NCBI GenBank assembly: GCA_009176605.1
Contig: SEYY01000212.1
Coordinates: 90,570-128,069 of the forward strand
DNA: 37,500 bases
Direction of reading: 5' to 3'
DNA from: Armadillidium nasatum
Lineage: Eukaryota; Arthropoda; Malacostraca; Isopoda; Armadillidiidae
In this document: piece after piece, positions 28,621-37,500 of the stretch
Numbering within the stretch: position 1 is the first letter of the stretch
Layout: each line of letters starts with the position of its first letter
Program-made: the position numbers and the translations under genes
Notes under the pieces: generated by a model
What the model was told of the DNA's origin: nothing
Database searches by the model: none
Seen by the model: the letters and a program-made list of their open reading frames with translations, nothing else

Positions 28621-29204
28621 GGTCGCATAATAATAATCAAATTGTATAAATCAGTTGATTCTTAATTTTATTTTTTAAATACCGTCACAATTTTCATATT
28701 TTTAAGTTCAAAATATCATGATAAAAAAATAAATAAATAAATTAAAATTAATATAAATTTAAGCATTTTATTGGGCTGGGGGAAAATATTAATCAACGTC
28801 CAACTATATTTTTGGCTAAATTATTGAAATCAGCAACAAAGTTTTACCTTTAAATTCTGGATTTAAATATTTACTGTAAAAGGTGGGCGGGGTATATAAA
28901 ATTTATTAATTTAAAAATTTCAATAATTTTTTTTTTTTAATTTAATTTATTTATTGAAAGCTGTAAGAGTAAAACCGTGAGGCAATAACCATTATTAATC
29001 ACAAATTTCATTTAATTAAAAAATAAAAATATAAGACATATAATATCTATAAATATAAACTTTTAAAAAAAATTTTTTTAATGTAGTTAACTTGTTTCAT
29101 AGAATTATTTAGTACTGTAGAGGTGAATAAAAAAAAAAAGAAAACAGAATAAAATGCTTTAGGATTGAAATGTGTCACGTCAGCATTTCAAGAATCTACC
29201 ACAT
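28621..29204. other. AT-rich sequence, nothing recognised
   Basis: No gene, RNA or repeat is supported. Confidence 0.3.
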
Positions 29205-29800
29205 ACTTTTCGATTACATTCAAATTACACTTAGAATATTTAAATAACTTTATATTTTCATTTAGAACCTAATTAATAATTCCATCATGTTTGATCAGAA
29301 GGTACCTCTATTTCATCAGATGACTCAGAAAGTCCTTTCGATGAAGAAATATATGAATTCCAAAATTTATCACAGGGGACACATCATATGGGGTAGATTG
29401 TAATTCCATACCAAATATATCTATCATAAAATGAGCAAAAACATCATTTGATTGGTTTTCTAATAATGTGGTAGTATTATTATTTTTTTGTTTTGTATTG
29501 GTTTTCTTATGTGGTTATTTTTATTTGTTTTTGTTTTCTCCAGACATCTCACCATTCGTTACGCACGGCGTTCTAATCTCTGTAATAAAATTTGAAATTT
29601 TCATGAATTATAAAGCTTTATTACATTCATTGCTACTCACATTTAAATAACCTTATTACATTTAAATAACATTAAATTTTCATGATTTAACAAGAGGATT
29701 TTAATCTTCCTTTATGATTAACATTCATAGATGCAGTTAGAATTCATTTAAATAACTTTAAATTTTCATGATTTAGCCAGTGGATTTGTATTAGGTCTTC
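29205..29800 (-). pseudogene. Degenerate zinc-finger remnants downstream of gene C
   Basis: On the minus strand, 29795-29600 contains NHENLKLFK, then frame-shifted CSYECNHKG-like and LKI..LLNHEN-like stretches. About 29265-29205 contains ENIKLFKYSKCN. They match the finger-linker pattern of the three genes (ENIKLFKC, CNHKGSLKIHLLNH) but have lost frames and zinc ligands. They could be the eroded end of a longer gene C or the remains of a fourth paralogue. Confidence 0.55.
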
Positions 29801-30084
29801 GCTTTCATTTTCCATACTCTAATTGTACGTGAAGTCCTTCAATTCACCTGGTTGTAACATATATGTTATCCTCCATTATTCTTTTTCTTTTTTCCTCATA
29901 GTTTTCTTTTTGGCATTCTTCCATCGACTGGATGCTAATGTTGAGGAGGTTTTCTCTCTTATTTCTGTTATCGGTTTGTTTTTCAAGTTTCCATCTATTT
30001 TGCTCTTTTTTATCACCTACGACATCTTTTTCTTTTTAATTTCTGTTTCCTTGACATATCGATTGCTTAGTCATCTGTTTTATT

Positions 30085-31121
30085 TTATTCATTACTTCCA
30101 TGCTTATTAAGTACATGTCTTTTTAATCTTCTTTTCTCATTACATTCGTAACTACAGTGAGAGCATTTAAATAATTTTATTTTTTCATGGTTTAACAAAT
30201 GGATTTTTAAGCTTCCTTTATGATTGCATTCATAGGAACAGTGAGAACATTTAAATAATTTTTTACCTCCATGTGTAAGCAAGTGAGTTTTTAAGTGTTC
30301 TTTTCGATTACACCCAAAGTTACACACAGAACAGTTAAATAACTTTTTATCTTCGTGTGTAAGCATGTGTCTTTTAAGTTCTACTTTCCGTTTACATTCG
30401 TAGCTACATGTAGAACATTTAAATAATTTTATATCGTCGTGTATAAGCATGTGATTTATTAAGTTTTCTTTCCGTTTACATACATAGCTACACTCACAAC
30501 ATTTAAATGTCGTATTTCCATGAATAACCATGTGTCTTTTTAAGTAATTTTTATGAAAACATTCAAAACTACATTTAAAACATTTGAATAACTTTACATT
30601 GCTGTGAATTACCATATGACGTCTTAAAGAATGTTTAAAATTACATTCATAACTGCAATGGTCACATTTAAATAACTTTTTATCGCTATGTGTCAACATA
30701 TGATGCTTTAAATCTCCTTTCCTCTTAGTCTCATAACTGCAAGAAGAACATTTTAGTAGCGTTCTATCTTCATGCATAATCATGTGTGATTTTAGGTAAT
30801 CTTTATGAAAAGATTCGTAGCTGCAGTGAGAACATTTAAATAATTTTAAATTACTGTGAATTACCAAATGTCGCTTTAATAAATAATTAAAATTACATTC
30901 ATAACTGCAGTCAGGGCATTTAAACCTTTTGCCATGGGTCTTTAAATGACTTTTCAATTCATCTTCGCTTTTAAAACTAAAATTACAAAATCTGCAAACA
31001 AGATTTTTCAATGACTTTCTTTAATGTTTTCATCAAGCGTTGCTGACATTTCGTCTCCGTTTCTTGAAATATTTTCCACTTTAGAATCCTTTTCTACTTC
31101 AACAGCATCGCTAACAAGATT
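30085..31121 (-). CDS. Zinc-finger gene C, exon 3: eleven C2H2 fingers, one frameshift
   Basis: Starts after TTTTATTTGCAG with NLVSDAVEVEKDSKVEN and the leader [14 protein letters not shown] missing G between 31010 and 31011 then creates a TGA (ESH* where genes A and B read ESHVKNL). Past that point eleven intact C-x2-C-x12-H-x3-H fingers run to NKHGSNE and a stop. Adding the missing base gives exactly 345 codons and a 437-residue protein with exons 1 and 2. Fingers 3 and 4 have Ser and Thr where most have the extra Cys (SYEC). Linkers are of the SDKKLFK, SNVKLFK and EDKKLFN kind. Probably a nuclear DNA-binding protein; target unknown. An AATAAA overlaps the stop codon (GAATAAAATAAA). Confidence 0.8.
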
Positions 31122-31146
31122 CTGCAAATAAAATTTTAAAAAATGT

Positions 31147-33529
31147 ATGCATGTATGTATAAAAAATGAAATATTAATTAAACTTTATAACGAAAGCAGT
31201 ATGTCAACCAGTTATTGTTGGAAGTATTTTGATGTTCATCCTAAGGATAACAGTAAATGTATTTGTAAATTATGTAAAGCCACCATATCAAGAGGTGGCA
31301 AATCTGCAAAAAGTTATACAACGACAAATATGTTGAACCACATTAAGAAAATTCATTCAGATGAAGCAAAAGCTGAAAAGGCAATATGATTGGTCACAGC
31401 CAAGTACTTCAGAAGCAAGTTGCAGCAACTATGAGCCTCCAAAAAAAGTTCAACCAACTATACAATCAGTTTTAGAAAAGAGTAAAATTTGGAATATTAA
31501 CGATCACAAGTCCCAAGAGATACATTATTTGATAGGAGAAATGATAGCTGTTGATATTCAACCATATTCTTTAACATCTGACATTGGATTCCAAAGGCTT
31601 ATTGCAAAACTCTGTCCTAATTACAGAATTCCATCAAGAAAATATTTCACAGACATATTAATCCCGGATATATTTATGAAAGTAAAAGCAAAAATTCAGA
31701 CATCGCTCGATGAAATTAGCAGTCTTTCTTTGACCACAGACATTTGGACAGCTTCAACAAATAATGCTCCATTTCTGAGTGTGACATGCCATTGGCTTTC
31801 AGATGAGTTTGAACAATGTAGAGCTGTGATTAGAGTTGTTCCTTTCTCTGGTTCACATACAGCTGAAATAATAAGTGAACAACTACACATTGTTCTGAAT
31901 GAGTATAAGATCTCCAACAAAATTTTTCTTGTACTACGAGATTCCGCCGCAAATATGGTTGGTGGTATGAGGGAGTGTGGTGTACAGTCACTATCATGTT
32001 TCATACACACATTGCAACTTTCAGTAAATGAATCAATATTTTCGCAAAAGGCTGTGAGCAATATAATTGCAATTAGCAGAAAAATAGTCTCACACTTTAA
32101 TCATTCTCCATTAGCAATTAGCAAATTAACCGAAATCCAGCAGCAGCTTAAATTAGACAAACAAACTGATTTAAGATGTGTCTACTCGTTGGAATTCAAC
32201 ATATTATATGCTGAAAAGAAATTTAGAACAGCGAAAAGCTTTTATAATGTATGCTGTTGACAATAACATTCCAACTTTATCAAGTTACCAATGGACAATT
32301 GTTGAAAAAGTTGTCCAGTTATTAAGTCCATTTGAAGACATCAGCAAAGAATCAAGTAACAGAACATCAACTATATCAATGATAATCCCTACAATATTAG
32401 CTCTCAGATTATTTCTATTAAAAGCTACCAAACCATACTGGTGAATTTAGTGGAATTATTTCAACTGTTGAAGAATTCAGTGCATCAACTGAAAAAAGAT
32501 TTGCATCATACATAAATGAAAAATTTCTGTGCTTGGCTACTTTTCTCGATCCCAGATTTAAATTGAAATTTCAAAAGGATGACTTTAAAGAAGACACAAT
32601 TAAGAAATGGGTTATAGATATTGTAGAACATCAAGCTGAGATAAATTCTAATTGATAGTCAAACAGGAGACAGCTCTTCTAATGATGATCAAGATAATGA
32701 AACTTATGAAAGTGTACCTAAAACTGTTTCCCTTTCAAAACTGTTAGATGATTTTGAGTCAAATAAGCCTATGAAAATAAATTCAGACTTAGACGTTGCA
32801 AGTACAACAGATGTGCAACCCAAACTCAAGAGGAGTAAATCTGTTACACGTAGATGTGAAAAGGAACTGGATCAATATTTAACTCTACCAACACTTCAAA
32901 GAAGCGAAGACCCATTTCTTTGGTGGAAAAAGACACGGGAGACTTTACCAATATTGAGCAATTTGGCTTCAAAATATTTAAGCGCACCACCATCATCTGT
33001 TGAGAGTGAAAGACTCTTTAGTACAGGTGGTAATATCTATGAACCTACAAGGAATAGGCTGTGTCCTGAAAATGAGGAAACTCTTATGTTTCTGCATTAT
33101 AACTTAAGAGTATTGAACTTTAAATACTGATGAGCTTGAGAGCTGAGATAGAAGACAACATGAATTGAAGAGGCAACAGTATAAACAGAAAACAAGGAAA
33201 ACTGCCAAAATTTAGTAGTATTTTTATGCAATTTGTAGTATTTGTATTAACAATGAGTCAATTATAATATGTTAATGTTTCATAATTTATGAATGATTTC
33301 TTAATAAAAAAAAAAAAAAGGCAAAAGCCATAATAGCAGCCAACCACAAAATGACTAACAATTTTGAAAATTATATTGGTATTGTTATTTGTTACTGTGT
33401 CGAAGCTATCTGATGATTAACTTGGCAGTTATGAAATGGTCTTGTAAAGGTTGGTTTGTTCTGGTAAAGGATTTAAGCAATCGGCCGATCAATCGTGTGA
33501 TAGCCGATTACCGATTAATCGGTGCATCC

Positions 33530-33532
<3 letters not shown>
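31147..33532 (+). mobile_element. hAT DNA transposon, 5' end missing or worn
   Basis: The element contains a nearly full hAT transposase coding region. It ends at the right in subterminal CGATTAATCGG repeats (GATTACCGATTAATCGG) and the tip GGTGCATCCTTAA at about 33532, typical of hAT ends, directly followed by a TA array. The matching left tip (TTAAGGATGCACCGATTAAT) was not found: upstream of the transposase comes intron and then exon 3 of gene C, only about 25-80 bases away. It lies in intron 2 of gene C, opposite to the gene. An AATAAA at 33303 may end its transcript. Confidence 0.75.
31201..33130 (+). pseudogene. hAT transposase with BED zinc finger, four +1 frame breaks
   Basis: From the Met at 31201: a BED finger (CWKYFDV, CICKLC, NMLNHIKKIH), then the RNase-H-like core with SLTTDIWTA (first Asp), FLVLRDSAANMVGG (second Asp) and SLSCFIHTLQLSV (C-x2-H). 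DVSTRWNSTYYM (RW motif) and LATFLDPRFKLKF follow. The C-terminal dimerisation domain is DPFLWWKKTRETLPILSNLA, then SSVESERLFSTGGNI and RNRLCPENEETLMFL. The frame moves forward by one base at four places (near 31370-31385, 32170-32177, 32425-32434 and 32645-32651). No substitution stop lies within the conserved blocks. Length and order match ZBED-type hAT proteins. Confidence 0.85.

Positions 33533-33623
<91 letters not shown>
33533..33623. repeat. (TA)n array between hAT end and pogo-like MITE
   Basis: About 90 bases of pure TA. Confidence 0.97.
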
Positions 33624-34221
<598 letters not shown>

Positions 34222-34479
34222 CACAGGCTTGTGGGATAGAATCCATTTTGATAGGTCAAAAGTTTCATATTTCAATAATTTTGCATGCTTACACAACCAT
34301 TCGAGAGAAAATGACCATCATTACACAAGAGAGTAATAATGCATCTTTCTGAAAATGTTGCAGAATATTCTATCATAACCCTTGCAATCTAATCAGTCTG
34401 TCACATTACGTACTTGCTCAACTATCATATTAAATGGATGGAAGTGGGAGCCCCAGGGTAAAATTCTCCTTGCAGCTTT

Positions 34480-35047
34480 TTTTGGTGATCTTTCTTGGAA
34501 GATCATGCTACTTCTCTTTCTAAACAAGCTTCTATTTGGTTGAGTGTTATGAGGCTACTTCAGAATTTTTTCACTTCACCTCAGTTGCTTGCTTTTTATA
34601 TAGGTGTTCGCTTCTGTAAGAAGTTCTACTCACACATCTAGGGTAGTTCCACTCAAACATCTCTCTTCAAAAAGGTGTAGTCTAAGGCTTTTCATCTTAT
34701 AAAATTCTTTCACTCTTACTACATCTATGCAATCTCTTTTGTCTGATCAAATGGTTGTGTTACTTTCTCTATACTATAATCCCATCACATACCTCCTAAA
34801 CTGAGAAAGGCTCGAGTGACATGCCTTTCTACAGTCTCATCTATTCTATGCCCAACTTTCTGATGCCAGACTTAACCGATATGCTAAATCTTACATGTAC
34901 TCTACTGGTATTGAATAGAAATGCTCCTTTTACCTATTTCCCTAACTTCCTTTGACTTGCACAATTTCAAACATAGTATATCGGTACATGGCAGCCAGTA
35001 ATCGACCATGCTTAAGATATTTCCCAACTTTGATGGAAATTGGCATA
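34480..35047 (+). mobile_element. LINE 3' fragment (same family as 9009-9403)
   Basis: Broken frames give LLQNFFTSPQLLAFYIGV, then KKFYSHI and, near the end, LNRYAKSYMYSTG, parallel to the reverse-transcriptase C-terminus at 9009-9320. The 3' UTR (GACTTGCACAATTTCAAACA, CCATGCTTAAGATATTTCCC) follows. It stops at about 35047, where an inverted copy of itself begins. Confidence 0.65.
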
Positions 35048-35201
35048 TCACCTCTGGTGGGCAAAGACCAGAGGTATGCCAATTTCCATCAAAGTTGGGA
35101 AATATCTTAAGCATGGTTGATTAATGGGTGCCATGTACCGATATACTATGTTTGAAATTGTGCAAGTCAAAGGAAATTAGGGAAATAGGTAAAGGGAGCG
35201 T
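34920..35201. repeat. Hairpin from an inverted duplication of the LINE tail
   Basis: The left arm 34920-35046 and right arm 35075-35201 are near-perfect reverse complements, for example TTTGACTTGCACAATTTCAA against TTGAAATTGTGCAAGTCAAA. The loop (35047-35074) contains its own small stem, CCTCTGG...CCAGAGG. The arms resemble each other far more than the other LINE tails in the window. Confidence 0.88.
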
Positions 35202-35212
35202 TTTTTTTCCAC

Positions 35213-35822
<610 letters not shown>

Positions 35823-36020
35823 CTTTAAGCATTGAGCACTAGATTTCTTCTCAAACACTGTCAGATTTGGGGATTTTATGATATCATTCCTAACCAGTTC
35901 CTCATCTAAAATGGATTCCTTCACTGATTCTGTCAACTCTAACTTTATAGATTCCTTTTCACCTAACTCTTCAATTTTAACACCTGCAAATGAGAAGTTT
36001 TCCTCACTGCCACAAAAGTT
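35823..36020 (-). CDS. Zinc-finger gene C, coding exon 2
   Basis: A 198-base, phase 0 exon of 66 codons between CTTATTTCAG and CTTAAAG/GTACTTG, beginning NFCGSEENFSFAGVKIEELG and ending SSAQCLK. It corresponds residue by residue to exon 2 of gene A, with changes such as SGS to CGS. Acidic, Lys/Ser-rich and probably disordered; contains VKIE. The donor, acceptor and frame are conserved in all three genes. Confidence 0.75.
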
Positions 36021-36184
36021 CTGAAATAAGAACAAAGGATATGACTAAGGTTATTAAGGTTCAGCATAACCAAAGTCGAGCAAAGTGTAATAAGGATAGA
36101 TGAAGGAAGGCAATCAAGTTTGAAGAATACTTAGACCAACAAAAAGAACTAGACTCTATTCTACTCTAACAGGAAAGAGATTAT

Positions 36185-36270
36185 ATTATTTTTTATTATT
36201 TTATTATTATTTTATTATATTATTATATTATTATATTATATATATTATTATTATTGATTATTATTTTATT
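36185..36270. repeat. TTA/TTTTA low-complexity tract
   Basis: Interrupted TATTATTTTATTATTA-type repeats within intron 1 of gene C, absent from genes A and B. Confidence 0.85.
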
Positions 36271-36575
36271 TAAGAAACAGTAGTTTGGATTGAGTTGCAA
36301 ATACTAAATAATATTCAGACATTATGAGTGGAGTGATAAGAAAAAAAATTTGGTCATGATATTAGAATGGAACCAAAGAGAGGATGAAAGAAGTATTAAG
36401 AAATTTGAAAGATGTTTTTAGGAGAATTTAGAAGAGAACTGGTGGGTAGATTAAGTTCTAATATTTGAATTTAAGTTCTATGTGAAGATTATTTAACGTA
36501 GACATGTAGATTACATTGCTGGGTAGCTTTATGTCTCTCACTATATAGAATTTGAACATTTCTCCATCGTCATCA

Positions 36576-37004
<429 letters not shown>

Positions 37005-37005
37005 C

Positions 37006-37083
37006 CTGAGAACATTGTTGATAAGAGTCATATTCAAAGTCTAATTCTTCCACTTTTACCTCAATTTCAGATTTGACTTCCAT
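37006..37083 (-). CDS. Zinc-finger gene C, coding exon 1
   Basis: Codes for 26 residues beginning [19 protein letters not shown] and ending QQCSQ, followed by GTAAT. It matches exon 1 of genes A and B except for Glu at position 2 and Leu-Asp for the Phe-Glu of gene A. Acidic, with a VKVE motif. A conserved acceptor (CTG at 37122-37124 on the plus strand) suggests the exon starts at 37121 with a short 5' UTR. Confidence 0.75.
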
Positions 37084-37345
37084 TTTTAATATTTATTTTA
37101 AAATAAATATTTATTAACAAACTGAAAATGAGAAAAATGTTTAGAAAATTTTCCTAACAATAATTTAAAATTAAAATCAAAACCAAAGTTCAGAATAAAT
37201 GTTTAAATATATTAAATTTATATCCTAGTTTCGCATTATTTTTAAAAACTAAGTTTTTACATAAATAATTAAGACTGCTTCAAGTAATTATCTTCTAAAA
37301 TCATCTAATATTCTTTACAACTCTCTGACAATGTACTTTATTATA
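37084..37345 (-). other. Upstream block of gene C
   Basis: Aligns with the upstream blocks of genes A and B (ATTTATATCCTAGTTTCGCA, GACTGCTTCAAGTAATTAT). The similarity stops near 37345, where unrelated sequence (CCCAGCCCCGCCAATATTCC) begins, perhaps a duplication border or an insertion. Confidence 0.5.
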
Positions 37346-37500
37346 GATTATTATAGATTTGGATATCCCAGCCCCGCCAATATTCCAACCCTAGTCAGTG
37401 CGTAATGTACATTATTTGGTTTATTCATATATCAAGATAAAAAAAAAAGTTTACTGAAAAACTTATATCAGGTGTACCGCAACTCATCAAATAAATTAAA

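Noticed and set aside
29823-30110. Hydrophobic plus-strand frame just beyond the gene C stop
   Set aside because: Its Phe/Leu-rich content comes from T-rich DNA; no domain or splice context supports it, and it overlaps the finger exon.
31696-32061. Minus-strand open frame within the hAT transposase
   Set aside because: It is a shadow of the transposase frame, with no motif of its own.

Overview
The window is invertebrate nuclear DNA, most likely from an arthropod. The evidence is AT-rich sequence, split genes with GT-AG introns, about twenty long (TA)n microsatellites (roughly 3 kb, about 8% of the window), a dense mix of arthropod-style transposon remains, and a small cluster of C2H2 zinc-finger genes. 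The species cannot be named from the sequence alone.

The host content is three paralogous C2H2 zinc-finger genes, here called A, B and C. Each has the same three coding exons joined in phase 0: an acidic 26-29 residue exon 1 with the start codon, an acidic/Lys-rich 66-67 residue exon 2, and a long exon 3 with all the fingers. Gene A is on + (5733-5810, 9919-10116, 11806-12673; 9 fingers). Gene B is on - (22980-22894, 22298-22098, 20224-18605; 18 fingers). Gene C is on - (37083-37006, 36020-35823, 31121-30085; 11 fingers). Homology extends into the upstream DNA, the introns and, for A and C, the 3' flank, so whole segments were duplicated and one copy was inverted. Each exon 3 is broken only by single-base indels. 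When these are counted out, the lengths become exact multiples of three: 380, 634 and 437 residues in total.

Everything else is mainly mobile DNA. From left to right: LINE tail, TA array and half a MITE (130-914); a tRNA-derived SINE remnant (2.3 kb); a hAT C-terminal exon on - (2743-3203); a LINE fragment and an unnamed repeated-protein pseudogene (3.8-4.7 kb); a large foldback element with ~0.9 kb arms inside intron 1 of gene A (5998-8898); LINE tails (9.0-9.4 and 10.2-10.4 kb); a solo LTR with a 5-bp target duplication (13010-13556); a LINE ORF1 remnant on - (13.9-15.4 kb); a 1.1 kb inverted-repeat element with a nearly perfect internal hairpin (17.0-18.1 kb); a LINE reverse-transcriptase fragment (20.5-21.4 kb); a second degenerate copy of the foldback element's protein family (24.6-25.2 kb); a hAT-like MITE (25.6-26.1 kb); a nearly complete hAT transposon (31.1-33.5 kb); a pogo-like MITE (33.6-34.1 kb); and a LINE fragment folded into a hairpin (34.5-35.2 kb).

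Two themes stand out. First, almost every TA array is bounded by a transposon end, and several transposons sit inside an array. The three paralogues are natural replicates: their intron 1 arrays all begin at the 5' splice site but hold different insertions. Second, at least twelve reading-frame breaks in otherwise well-kept coding DNA are forward +1 shifts, against one deletion, which looks more like an insertion-biased sequencing or assembly error than gene decay.
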